In this document: positions 29,040 through 39,370 of the stretch, piece after piece
How positions within the stretch are numbered: the first letter of the stretch is position 1
Layout of the letters: the number at the start of each line of letters is the position of its first letter
From: Schizochytrium sp. CCTCC M209059
Lineage: Eukaryota > Sar > Bigyra > Thraustochytrida > Thraustochytriidae
Length of the DNA stretch: 64,000 nt
NCBI GenBank assembly: GCA_000818945.1
Contig: KN805452.1
Span: 69,501-133,500, forward strand
Reading direction: 5' to 3'
Position numbers and translations under genes: made by a program
Notes under the pieces: generated by a model
Databases searched by the model: none
Seen by the model: only the letters and a program-made list of their open reading frames with translations
What the model was told of the DNA's origin: nothing

Positions 29040-32000
29040 ATGCGATGGCGCTCGGGGACTCGACACCGGCCTCGAGCTGCCGCTGCTGCCGCCGCGCTGG
29101 CCTGGGCTCTCGTGGTGGCGTGCGCGGCGCTCGTGGGCTCCGCGAACGGAGGCTTTTACGACAATGACTTTGGCGGCGGCGGCGGCGGCGGCGGCGATTT
29201 TGGTGGAGGTGGCGGCGGTGGCAGCATGGGCATGGGCGGCCTCAACGACTTTGACGAGGCCGAAGTGAATCTCGTCATTCATGTCGTGCCGCACTCACAT
29301 GTAGACGCTGGCTGGCTCGACACCGCCGACGTGGCCTATGAGTCTTCGGTGTCTGTCATCCTGAGTAAAGTCCTCGAGCAGCTTGAGAACTCACCCGACC
29401 GCCGCTTCGTCTGGGCTGAGACCTATTTCTTTCGACGATGGTACGCTGCTCTGGGTCAGGGCGACAAGATGCGGGTGCGAAAACTGGTAGGCAGTGGTCG
29501 TTTTGAGTTTGTCAGTGGAGGCATGGTGGAACATGACGAGGCGCTCAACTCATGGGACGCCGTGGTGGACCAAATGACTGCGGGCCACGAGTGGCTGGAG
29601 CAACATCTCGGAGTGCGCCCCACTGTGGCATGGCAGGCCGATGCTGCGGGCCATAGCGACGCCACGCCCGCGTTACTTTCGCAAATGGGCTTCGAGGCGC
29701 TCTTTCTGGGTCGTGTGCACTTTCGCGTCAAGCAGCAATTTAGCAACCAGAGACACCTTGAATTCATCTGGCGAGGCAAGGACCTTAGCGGCGCCCGCGA
29801 GCGCGGGTCAGGGGCATGGCGGCCAGGAGATGTATTCACGCACGTCATGTACAATGGACTTTCTGCGCCCGAGGGCTACGATTTTGAAAGCGGCAAGGGC
29901 GTGCGCCAGGTTACCAACGCAAAACGTCGGGCCGAACGCCTTGTTGACGACCTTCGTAAATGGGCAATCAGCTACCGAACACACCACCTCTTTGTACCCT
30001 TTGGCGATACAATGCGCTTTATCGAAGCCGACAAGCAGTTCACGAACATGGAAAAACTGATGGGCTTTGTCAACAAAAACATTCGCGACGTGCAGATCCG
30101 CTTCTCGACGGCATCCGAGTATTTACGCAGCGTGCGCGAAACTGCGGCGGTGACGGCGCTTGAATTTCCTCAATATATTGGGGACTTTTTCCCATACGCT
30201 GATCACAAAGACTCGTACTGGTCTGGGCTCTTTTCTACGCGGATGCGCTTTAAAGAAAAGTGTAGGGATGTGCAAGCTCTTGCACGGTCTGCTGAGGTGT
30301 TTTTCGCTCTGGCGAGAGCGCGTGCCACAGCCCTTGGCGATGCGCCGCGCATTGGATCCGTGAACAACGGCCAGGTTGATGCAGAACCCATGCATGGTCC
30401 ACTGGAATGGGACACGAAACTCTTTCAGCGCCTTGGCCACCTCAGAGAGGTGGCGACCTGGATGACGCATCACCACGCCATTACGGGTGCTAGCCGTGCG
30501 CAGGTGATTCAGAACTTTAACATCAATATTGACGACGCCCAAGAGAGCGGTAGCAGCGTGCTCGAGGCTGCAATATCTCAATTGCTGACCAAGCGAAGCG
30601 CAGACTTCAAAGCGCAGGGCCCTCGCGTTCGCCCAACGCTATCGAGCGTCCCTTTCAACCTTGAACAAGACCTCATTGCACTCGCCGAGGACACGGGCGC
30701 CGCAAGTGCCGTCGAGCATCCGATCATCCTCTCAAATCCTGACGCGGTGGAACGTGTGGAAGTCGTGCATATATTTGTGGGAAATGATTGGGCAGCGTTG
30801 CGGCATGTCCACGTTGTCGATCACGAGGGTGCAGCAGTCAACGCACAACTGTACCATTTTATGGCGTCTTCGCCCAAAAAGGCTCGTGGTGGGGCTGGCG
30901 GAGGAGGCATGGGTCAGTCATTGGGGGGCCGTGGTGGCTATCCGGGCGGCGGCGGTGGTGGTGGTGTTGGCGGCGGAGGAGGGGCTTTTGCCGGGGGTGG
31001 CATGAATGCTGGCGGTGCAGGGGGCTTTGCAGGAGGCGGTGGAGCTGGAATGGGTGGCATGGGTCAAGGCCATCCCATGCGCGGAAACCAAGGAGGTTTG
31101 CCGCGTGGTCAAGGCCAATTTGGAGGCAATTTTGACCCTTATCAGCAAGCTTTTCCCAATGATGCTTACGGAGGTGGATTCAACGACCGCACGGGCGGTG
31201 GCGGCCGAATGAGCGGTGGGTTCAACAACAACAATAATGGTGGCTTCGGAGGCGGAGCTGGCAATGGATTTGGTGGATCTCCCGGCGCAAACGCTGGCAT
31301 GGGCGGTAATATGGGCAATCCCAATGGTCGCATGCGTGGCGGTGGAGACGACTATGCCGCCAATGACTTTTACGGAGCTGGTGGCAATTTCAACAATCGC
31401 ATGCAAGGGCGACGTTTACAGTCGATGCAAATGCCCATGGGCGGTGGTCAACAGCAGCATCAGCAGCAGCAAAAGGTTCAAACCCGCATCTTTTTGTCCT
31501 TTGTCGCTCGTGTACCGCCTTTGGGCGTTACTACCTTTTTCTGCTACACGTCGTCGCCGCGCGATCGTATGAAAAATGCACAACTTGTCGGAGCCGCAAC
31601 GCCCGTCACTCAAGTGTACGAGCTTGCCAATGGCAAAATTCTCGGGTCGCGCGCGCAGCAAGGTGCTCGCGGAGCGGCTGCAAACATGTATGGTGGTGGG
31701 CTTGGCGGGGGCGCAAGGGGAGGTGGGGGCGACCCGTATGGCGGCGGCTTTCGACAACAAACGCAACAACAAATGCGCCAGCCAATGCAAGGTCAACCAC
31801 AACAACAACTACGCATGAGAGGTGGCGGTGGTATGCAAAATGCTGGTGGTGCTGGTGGTTTTGGTGGTAGCGCCGCAGACAAGGGTACTGCAAACGCGGA
31901 CAATGCCGCGGACGGACTCGAGTATGTCTCGGAATTGACTGGAGCGGACCGAACGATTTCGGTCGAAAACGCGCTCGTTCAGGTGCACATCAACACCGCA

Positions 32001-34004
32001 ACGGGTATGCTGCAATCTATTCTGGACAAGCGAACAAAGCGAAACACACTCTTGAACCAACGTTTTCTTCAATATCCAGGGTCCCGTAGTGGCACTCACC
32101 TTTTTCGTCCGGAACCAGTGCGTGCTGTGGATTTTGGAAACAAAATCACGCTTGGCGTCACCAAAGGTCCGATTTTCGAGCAGGTTCAGGTCATTGGTAG
32201 CAACGGACTCGGCCAGACCATTCGTGTGTACAAGGAGGTCGTCAGCGGAAGTGATGCCTCTTCGCAAAAGCGGGGCGGTGGTGATCCTCAAGATGGAGAA
32301 GAGGTAGACCCTGCTCAAGACTTGCTTTCCGGGGTGGAACTCGCCATTATGGTCGGCTTTGAGGTCGGTATGGACACGGTCATGCGTCTGGAAACAAGCA
32401 TGGACACGGATGGCGTCTTTTATTCCGACAATGCCCTTGGCGAGCTCATTAAACGAACAACACATCGGGAGGCGCCCCTTGCAAGCAATGTGTTTCCCGC
32501 TACCTCGACGGTAGCACTGCGAGATAATCAAGCTACGGCGGTGACACGCATGGGCCAGATCTTGGCTCTTGTGAGCAAGACTCCATTCGCCGCAAGCAGT
32601 CCCTTTGCAGACTCGGGGACTGGGACCTTGGAGACCATGTTGCACCGCAACCACGAGGACGACGATGGGCGCGGGCTGGGCGAGCCTCTGAACGACTTTT
32701 CCACGACTCATTTCGCCTGTACACTCTTGGTGGGCACGCCCGGCGAGGTCTTGGAGCGGCTTCCGCACGTTCAACGGCGAACGGTGCGCCCTGCGCGGCC
32801 ACTCTTTGCTCTTGAGCGCCCGGAGCTCTCCAAGTTGCTTCGGCGCGAAAATTGGGCCTCGCGCTTCAGCACAAGAGTGAGCTTCGCAGCGGACGTTTTG
32901 CCTCGCCAGGTTGAGCTGGAGACTGCTCGCGTGCGGGGGCCGTCAGGAGACCAAGTGCTGCTGCGCTTTCGTAATTTAGGGACGAGCTCGCGCGTGACGT
33001 TTGATCTCGTGGGAAGGTTCTTTCAAGAGGAGTTTCGCGTGCAGAGCCTTCAGGAGACAAGTCTTGCAGGCGGAGCTCTTGCGCAAAAACGCTTTGGCGC
33101 GCCGTTTCATGGCTCAAGTTTTGCTTCGCTTGCATCGCATGCCTCCTTCGAGTACATGATACCCCCGCGTGCGTCCACGGGCATTGAGAATAATGGGGAG
33201 GACGGTGACGTGGGTGCTGATTTAAACGCTCAGGTTGTCCTAAACCCGGGCGAGATCCGCACCTTTATCGTTTCACTTTCGGTTCTCGAGGATGCGGAGC
33301 GCGTTGTGTCCATGTACGGATCAGCAACGAAAGGCCCGGTGCCGAATATGCGAGGAGGCGGCAGCGGTGGTGGCGGCGGCAAGACATTGCCGGGGAAAGC
33401 AGCCCCAGGAAGCGGAAGTCATAACAGTGGCAACACAGCCCGTACCGGAGGCGGCGGTAGCGGCGGTATCAGCAGCGGTAGCGGCAGTTCCAGCGACAGC
33501 GTCGCCAAAGAGAAGAGAAAGGCTGAACTGGAAAAGATTGCCAAGAGTCACAAGACGAACATTGAGTTTCTGCAACAACGGGTGGAGACGTACAAGTCGA
33601 GCATTGACGTCTTGCTGGCGCACATTCAGAACATTGACGCTCAGGGCAAAGTTGATGATGACACTGTGAGTGAGCTCAAGACGCAAGAGCGAAATTTGGA
33701 CAAGGCCAAGGCCTCACTGCAGTCCGCTCACCAGGAACTTCGCGACGTGGAGATGCAGATTCAGTCGATCGACTCTTCGTATCAGATTGGCGCAGTCTTT
33801 GAGATAGAAGACGAGATTCGTCTCCGTACGGCAGAGGCCACGGTGCACGGTGCGGTTGCAGGCGCTGCAGCGATGCTGCTGCTCCTTGTTGCCGGCAACT
33901 GGATCTTTGCGGGAGGCTTTCGCCTCGTTCGATCCTATGTGCCCATAAGCATTCGCTTTCACAGCGAGAGCCCGAACCTTGATGAAGAGTCCAAAATAAA
34001 TTGA
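29040..34004 (+). CDS. GH38 alpha-mannosidase with Gly-rich insertions, coiled coil and C-terminal TM
   Basis: This very large protein has 1654 residues from the ATG that begins a good signal peptide or anchor: basic MRWRSGTRHRPR, then a hydrophobic run to about residue 38. A Gly-rich spacer follows, then the GH38 catalytic domain. Zn2+ ligands are in PHSHVDAGW (H85, D89); the nucleophile region WQADAAGHS has D201; the later Zn His lies in HHHAITGAS (477-479), where the family usually has HHD. GH38 enzymes trim N-glycan mannose in the ER/Golgi or degrade glycans in lysosomes. The C-terminal beta region is split by two long insertions rich in Gly, Asn, Gln and Met (about 610-815 and 868-950). 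A coiled coil (about 1490-1600) and one membrane segment (about 1605-1630) end the protein. Usual GH38 length is about 1000-1150. Upstream in-frame ATGs at 28770 and 28917 could lengthen it. Confidence 0.85.
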   Translation: MRWRSGTRHRPRAAAAAAALAWALVVACAALVGSANGGFYDNDFGGGGGGGGDFGGGGGGGSMGMGGLNDFDEAEVNLVIHVVPHSHVDAGWLDTADVAYESSVSVILSKVLEQLENSPDRRFVWAETYFFRRWYAALGQGDKMRVRKLVGSGRFEFVSGGMVEHDEALNSWDAVVDQMTAGHEWLEQHLGVRPTVAWQADAAGHSDATPALLSQMGFEALFLGRVHFRVKQQFSNQRHLEFIWRGKDLSGARERGSGAWRPGDVFTHVMYNGLSAPEGYDFESGKGVRQVTNAKRRAERLVDDLRKWAISYRTHHLFVPFGDTMRFIEADKQFTNMEKLMGFVNKNIRDVQIRFSTASEYLRSVRETAAVTALEFPQYIGDFFPYADHKDSYWSGLFSTRMRFKEKCRDVQALARSAEVFFALARARATALGDAPRIGSVNNGQVDAEPMHGPLEWDTKLFQRLGHLREVATWMTHHHAITGASRAQVIQNFNINIDDAQESGSSVLEAAISQLLTKRSADFKAQGPRVRPTLSSVPFNLEQDLIALAEDTGAASAVEHPIILSNPDAVERVEVVHIFVGNDWAALRHVHVVDHEGAAVNAQLYHFMASSPKKARGGAGGGGMGQSLGGRGGYPGGGGGGGVGGGGGAFAGGGMNAGGAGGFAGGGGAGMGGMGQGHPMRGNQGGLPRGQGQFGGNFDPYQQAFPNDAYGGGFNDRTGGGGRMSGGFNNNNNGGFGGGAGNGFGGSPGANAGMGGNMGNPNGRMRGGGDDYAANDFYGAGGNFNNRMQGRRLQSMQMPMGGGQQQHQQQQKVQTRIFLSFVARVPPLGVTTFFCYTSSPRDRMKNAQLVGAATPVTQVYELANGKILGSRAQQGARGAAANMYGGGLGGGARGGGGDPYGGGFRQQTQQQMRQPMQGQPQQQLRMRGGGGMQNAGGAGGFGGSAADKGTANADNAADGLEYVSELTGADRTISVENALVQVHINTATGMLQSILDKRTKRNTLLNQRFLQYPGSRSGTHLFRPEPVRAVDFGNKITLGVTKGPIFEQVQVIGSNGLGQTIRVYKEVVSGSDASSQKRGGGDPQDGEEVDPAQDLLSGVELAIMVGFEVGMDTVMRLETSMDTDGVFYSDNALGELIKRTTHREAPLASNVFPATSTVALRDNQATAVTRMGQILALVSKTPFAASSPFADSGTGTLETMLHRNHEDDDGRGLGEPLNDFSTTHFACTLLVGTPGEVLERLPHVQRRTVRPARPLFALERPELSKLLRRENWASRFSTRVSFAADVLPRQVELETARVRGPSGDQVLLRFRNLGTSSRVTFDLVGRFFQEEFRVQSLQETSLAGGALAQKRFGAPFHGSSFASLASHASFEYMIPPRASTGIENNGEDGDVGADLNAQVVLNPGEIRTFIVSLSVLEDAERVVSMYGSATKGPVPNMRGGGSGGGGGKTLPGKAAPGSGSHNSGNTARTGGGGSGGISSGSGSSSDSVAKEKRKAELEKIAKSHKTNIEFLQQRVETYKSSIDVLLAHIQNIDAQGKVDDDTVSELKTQERNLDKAKASLQSAHQELRDVEMQIQSIDSSYQIGAVFEIEDEIRLRTAEATVHGAVAGAAAMLLLLVAGNWIFAGGFRLVRSYVPISIRFHSESPNLDEESKIN

Positions 34005-34532
34005 CTTGTGATTTATGACAAAGAGGAACAGGGGACTGTATTTTGAAAAAGAAGAAGAAGAAGAAGAAGAAGAAGAAATAGAAGAAGAAATAAAAGTGCA
34101 GGTACAATAGTGTTTGGTTGCCATGACGCAGATGAGATGCATTTCCAGCCTTTTACCAATCAGGAGGGGAGGTACGGCGGATTCTGCGAGCGGAAGATGT
34201 ATCGAACAAAAGGTGCCTTGGTTTGACGTGGCTTGACTTGGGATTTGGCGTTCGGCACGGTTGGTGCTTCTGATGTGCGCAACCAATCCATGGATGAGGA
34301 TGAGCGGATGGACGATAGCTCTGACAAAATATGAAGATAACAAGAAAGAAAGAAATGACGGCGGCGGACGGCGGTCGGTCGGCCGATGGATGCGTTGAGT
34401 TGGTCGATGTGTTGATCGATCGGTGAGATTCATAGTCAGAGAATGAGAGAAAGAGCGAGCGAGCGAGCGAGCGAGTGCGCGCGCGCGCGTGAGAGCGAGA
34501 GAAAACGTTTCGACGATCTCGCATGCATTCGT
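34005..34532. other. Convergent 3' region, GH38 / HGD kinase
   Basis: This 528-bp gap holds a (GAA)n tract at 34051-34079 and an AATAAA at 34089-34094, 85 bp after the GH38 stop, a likely polyadenylation signal. A (GAGC)n/(GC)n purine-rich patch lies near 34455-34490. No coding sequence. Confidence 0.6.
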
Positions 34533-35695
34533 TCAGTCTTCATCTGAATCAGAAATGAGAAATGGTGGCTGGTATCCCTGAATCTCCAAGGTATTCCAGT
34601 CGACCCATGAGAAAAAGGGGTGGGTTTGAAGTTCTGCGAGACCGGCGGCAAAGCCAAGTCGGTGTCGGCGGTCCTTTTCTAAAAGGCAGCTCGTGAGATG
34701 GCAGACAGCGTCAGAAGCTTCTATATCGTTTGGGAACGCAATTGGCACAGTGCAGATGTCAACAGCACGAGCTTCGCGGTCCGGGTTGGTGAAGGGTACG
34801 TCGCCAAAGATCATCTCGTAGAGTACGATTCCCAGACTCCACCAGTCGGTCTCGAAGGAATGCAGCATGCGCATAATTTGCTCTGGGCTGGCGTAGTCGA
34901 GCGTTCCCGAGGAAGTCACGACGAGCCGCTTGCCTCTCTCGACGAACTGCAGGTCATCGTCGGGCGACGCGTCAAGTATGCGGGAGGACACGCCGAAGTC
35001 GATGAGCCGTATGTGGCCATTCGCGGCGATGCAGACGTTTTCTGGCTTGAGATCACCATGCACAATGCCATTGGCGTGGATGTATTCCAGGGCGACGGCG
35101 ATTTCGGCGACGTAGAAGGCGATGTCAACCTCGGAGAGGTCTTGCTCGCGAATGAGCGTAAAGAGATCGCCGGCAGGGCAGAACTCGAGTCCGAAGCGGA
35201 GAGGGGCGTGTACGCCTTCGTCATTTACGAAGAGAAGCTTGATGACAAAGGCGCTAATGCTTTCCTCGCCGTTGCCGTGACTGTTGTTGTTGTTGTTGCT
35301 GTTGTTGGAAAGATTCCCTCCGCCGAGTATTTGGAGAGCTTCGAGTTCCCGGCGGGACTCTTCACGAGCTTGAGGGGTGTCTCTGAACTCTTTGATGGCG
35401 ATGAGGTCAGCGCCTTCGAGAGAGCTGGGCGCATGCGCGACAAAGATGCGCGCATATGCGCCTTCTTGGAGGGCGTGGACCGCCCATCCATCTGAAGTCT
35501 GGTCGTCGCCGTCGAGCCCTTCGCAAAAGGGCTCGACGGAGTTTGTTGAGGGTGACAGTGTCTGCGCGGTTTGAGCATCGCTGTTCGCGGTCTCGGCTCC
35601 GCTTGGCGTGCTGCTGTCGCCGTCGCCGCTCGCATCGCTCTCTGCGTTGTTCGACTCCTGCTGGAGTTGCTGCTTGAGTTGCTGCTGCTGCTTGA

Positions 35696-35746
<51 letters not shown>

Positions 35747-36002
35747 GGAGGAGCTGGTGCTGCAGCTTCGCGGACGATGGTTCCCTCTTGCGCAGCATTT
35801 CTTTCTCCGCGTTCCCAGCCGGGGCGCTCGCCGCCCTCATCGTCGCCATCGTCGTCGGCCTCGACGGCGCCAGCGCCGCCGCCGACGACGCCGGCGGCGT
35901 TGCCGACGAGAAGCTCGCCGCAGCGCTCATCTTGGCGGCGGTCGTTCCGGATGCCTCGGCGCGCCTCGCGCCTCCGCCGCCGTCCGCCTCGGCGCGCGAC
36001 AT
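34533..36002 (-). CDS. Protein kinase with HGD in place of HRD, poly-Gln N-terminus
   Basis: This 489-residue protein has a disordered first 170 residues with Ala/Ser-rich parts and a long Gln tract at about 83-118, encoded by CTG/CAG repeats. The kinase domain is about 172-470: LQEGAYARIFVAH (P-loop lacks the usual GxGxxG), IAIKEF (Lys), then IVHGDLKPENVC. The Arg of HRD is Gly316 while Asp317 and Asn are kept. DFGVSS, SSGTLDYASPEQI, FETDWWSLGIVLYEMIFG and RHRLGFAAGLAELQTHPFF follow. The FE-x-DWWS, RLGF and HPFF motifs resemble AGC kinases and are shared with the HED kinases at 57-64 kb, so all four appear to be one family. Loss of the RD Arg usually means no dependence on activation-loop phosphorylation. 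The substrate is unknown. A 23-residue-shorter start (MSAAASF) is possible. Confidence 0.88.
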
Positions 36003-36317
36003 CCGCCGCTCCGCTCCGCGCCTCGCGCTCCCGCGCGGCCTGGCCCGGCCTCGCCTCGCCTCGCCTCGCCTCGCCTGCTGGCCCTGCGCCTCCTGCAGTT
36101 CCGGTTCTGCTCTGCCGCGCCCGTCGCGCTCGTGCGTCTTCGCCCCGCCTTCCTTCCCATTCGCTCTGTCTTTCCTGCTCCCTCTCCTTTACCACAGTCT
36201 GAGCCAGCTGCTTCGCGGGCTTCTTGCTCCACTGTGCTCCTATCTGAGGGTCTCTCAGTCTGCCTGCCTCACCTCAAATTGTCGGTCGGCTGCGAGTGCC
36301 GGCTGCCGCTGCCTCGA

Positions 36318-36320
<3 letters not shown>

Positions 36321-36350
<30 letters not shown>
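36321..36350. repeat. (CTTG)n tetranucleotide repeat
   Basis: About seven copies lie 320-350 bp upstream of the HGD kinase start codon. Confidence 0.9.
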
Positions 36351-37717
36351 CTGCTCGCTCGCCCTGGTTCGCTTGGCTCGCTCCAGAACGTTCGCCTGCT
36401 TGGCCGTGCCCGCTTGTCCGCTCGCCCGCGTTGCTTGCCAGCCGGCCAGCCGTTGCGTCGCTGCGTCTCCGCTAGATACCCTCCCCCCCTGAGCTTTTCG
36501 GAATCCAGGCTCCCGCGTCTTGTCGACTTGCCTTTTCGCGCGAGCCGCTGATGCTTCTCCCTGATGCTTCTCCTCGAGCGAATCTCCTCTGCCTCGTCGC
36601 CCGCGCTCGCCGCGACGCCGCTGCAGCTCCTGCAGCTTTTGCAGCAGGCCAGCGCGAGCAGCGGCGGCAGCAGCGCGAGCAGCGGCTGCAGAAGCGCGAG
36701 GCCGCGCCTTAAGTAGAGCCGTGTAGAGCCCGAGGGACTCCCTGCTTCGCGCTAGGCGATCACCGACCTGCCGCCTCCACTGGAGGCCCGCTGCATACTT
36801 GCGGGACTGTGGGCGAACGCCTCCCTCCGCTCGCTCACAAGCCGCCCTGCGTGCTCGTCCCCAACCCCGCTGCACAGACCTCCCCGCACTGCGGGCCCTC
36901 GTCAGCGCTCCGCGGCTGTACTGCAGCACCGGGTCGAGGAGGAAGAGCAGAGGCCGCGGCCGACGATGCGATAGCCGCACCAACGGACAGGGAGACCAAC
37001 ATACCCGGAGCCGGTCGCCACGTCCCGGCCGTTTACTCGCCCGCCGCTCCGGACGCGTCGCGCCGTAGAGGCCCGCCGGCCGGTTTATGCGGCTCGCGGC
37101 CCTCTCCTCCCCCTCCCCCCCGCGCGCGTCTTTCCCAGCTGATCGCAGAGGATCTTTTCGCAGTCTGGTGGCCGCAATAATCGAATTACCTCGCCTCTTT
37201 GCGGGAGGGCAGGAGGGAGGAGTGGAGGGAGCCTGGCGCCGCTGCGCCCGGGCTCGCTCGTGCGTCGCTGCTTCCCCCGCGGCCCGCAGCCCGCACGAGA
37301 TAATCAACGCGCACACGCGCGTACGCATGCACGCTCGTGCGCTGTCACTCACTCTTCTTGCGTCGGCGGACCCGAGCCGCGCCGACGCGACGCGATGCAA
37401 GGCGACGCTCGCCTTGACGCGCCAGACAGCCAAGCCGACAAACAGCAACTCCACGCCGCCGCCCTCGCCTTAACTTAACCACAGTGTTTACGTGGCCACG
37501 CGGCATGGGGGTCTTCGCGGCGCTTTTGCGGGCTGCCTCTCCTCCTCCCCTCCCGCAGCGCTGCCTCGCGTCCCGCCGGCCCGGCAGTCAGGCAGTCCGC
37601 GTCCCCACACTCATGGCAGGCCCGAGGGCAGCAACGAAAGACCCCTCGCTGCTTTCGCGCCTCCCCCGCCCTCTGCTCTCGCGCTCCACTCCGCCGCTCC
37701 TCGCCCTGCCACGCCGC

Positions 37718-37775
37718 CGGCCTCGCAGCCTCGCAGCCTCGCAGCCTCGCAGCCTCGCAGCCAGCCTTGCAGCCT
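37718..37775. repeat. Short GCAGCCTC-type tandem array
   Basis: Imperfect 9-10-bp units of the form CTCGCAGC and CCTTGCAGC are repeated about six times in G+C-rich intergenic DNA. Confidence 0.7.
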
Positions 37776-38520
37776 TGCAGCCGGCCAGAGGCCAGCCAGC
37801 CAGAGGCCGGGCCCGCGCCTGACCGCGGCGCGCCGGCCTGGCCAGGGCCTCCTCACCGCGAGAACGACACGGGTTTTTCGCCTTCCATTTTGTTGTTTCG
37901 GGCGACGCTTCTTTGCGGGGCTTCGCGAAGGAGCAGTACTTTGCTGCGGGAGCACAAGAAATCCACGACAGAGCGCGAACGAAATGTGGCCTCTGCGCGC
38001 CGACTGTGGGCTAGGGCGGCTGCGGAAACAGGTCAGGTCAGGACCGCACAGGACACGAAAACCACACGGCACCACACAACGCTCGCAGACTCTCGCGCGC
38101 CTGCCTGAGTCATGAGGTTCGCGGCCGGCCTGTGCAGCTTCTACGCCGCCGCGAGCCGCGCGCCGCGGTATCTTTCCGGCGACCGTTCAAGAGTTTGCTT
38201 CGGCTGGTCTGAAAGACAGGAATCACATGTTCAGAGACCGAGCGAACGATCGTCTCTCTTCGGCGTATCACTCTCCCGATACGAAAGAAAGAGCCACTAA
38301 GAAACTCGTCGACCGCCTCGTCGCGCGGGCTGTCGCAGCTCCTTGGCGCGGTCAGACCGCAGCGCACGCTCCTCGACCCCTTCGACCGCTTGCGTTTCCT
38401 ACACCTTTCCCATCGACCAGTCGTTCCCGGGGCGTGCATGCTTTGCGCGAAGCTCGCTCTCCTCGCGACCCTTTCTCGAGCGCGAGACGTCTTCCCAACG
38501 CGCTTCAAGTCTTCCAGAAC

Positions 38521-38542
38521 GATCGATCGATCGATCGATCGA
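38521..38542. repeat. (GATC)n tetranucleotide repeat
   Basis: Five or more tandem GATC units, followed by further dispersed CGATCGA motifs to about 38575. Confidence 0.9.
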
Positions 38543-39370
38543 AAGACCGGCGACGATCGACCGATCGAGCATCGATCAGGCAAGCAAGCAAGCAAGCAGC
38601 CAATCATTCCGTCGATCAATCAAACATCCTGCGCCCAACATCTTTCCCTTGCGCTCGGAACCCCAGGCGACTTCCTGCGGCGCGGCGCGTCTGCGCTCGC
38701 GCTGCGGCAGGTCCCCGACCGGGAGCGGCCGCGCGGCGAGGAGGCCGCAAGCGCTGAGGGGAGCGGAGCCTGGAGCGCGAGGCACGCCGCGGCGAAGAAG
38801 GGGAACAGCGAGCTCCGGAGAAGCCGCGAGACCATTTCCGAGCGCTGGCAGCGCGAGCTCTGCACGACATGCGCCGCGGCGTGCGAGGCGCGAGTCCTCG
38901 TCGCGGAGGTCGGCGGCTCCGCTGGCCAACAAGGGCGCTTTGCCGGCGACGGCCTGGCGCGGAAGAGGCGGGGCTCGCCGCCGCGCCGAGGTGGCGAACA
39001 AGTACATGTACCGGGGAGGTGAGCAAGCCCGATGAGTGAGTGCCCGATCGCCAAGAGCAAGAACGCAGAATGATCTCATTGTATCGCACTGCTTCTGCCG
39101 CAACCGGCAGCGGCACGGATGGAGGGATGGAGGGATGGATGGCGGCTGCTGCCACACATGACGAGAGATGGCACTGGTGAACACACGTCTGAGAATGAGA
39201 ACCCGAGTTTGCGTATGTCTTCGAGGCTCTCGTCCTACACAATTACACGCTTACATGCACACCCGACCGACCGAGAGAGGCTTGATGAGGCTCTGCAGAT
39301 CCTGGCTATCAAGTATACCGGTTCCATGGAGAACGCCGAAGGTAACTCAGGCAGTTGCAGTTGGTCGCGC

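Larger units (their letters stand above)
36003..39370. other. 3.4-kb G+C-rich region without a supportable gene
   Basis: Long open frames on both strands (for example reverse 37454-36255, forward 37492-38115) are Arg/Pro/Ala/Ser-rich, lack domains and overlap each other, as expected of very G+C-rich non-coding DNA. Simple repeats are frequent: (CTTG)n at 36321-36350, a GCAGCCTC-type decamer array at about 37718-37775, (GATC)n at 38521-38542, (GCAA)n near 38579-38597, and GGATGGAG/GGATGG repeats near 39116-39142. It includes the 5' flank of the HGD kinase gene. It could host a long 5' leader, a non-coding transcript or regulatory DNA. Confidence 0.5.

Noticed and set aside
36255..37454. Reverse-strand 399-codon open frame
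   Set aside because: Arg/Ala/Gly-rich, no domain, overlapped by equally long forward frames, and it runs through simple repeats; typical of very G+C-rich non-coding DNA.
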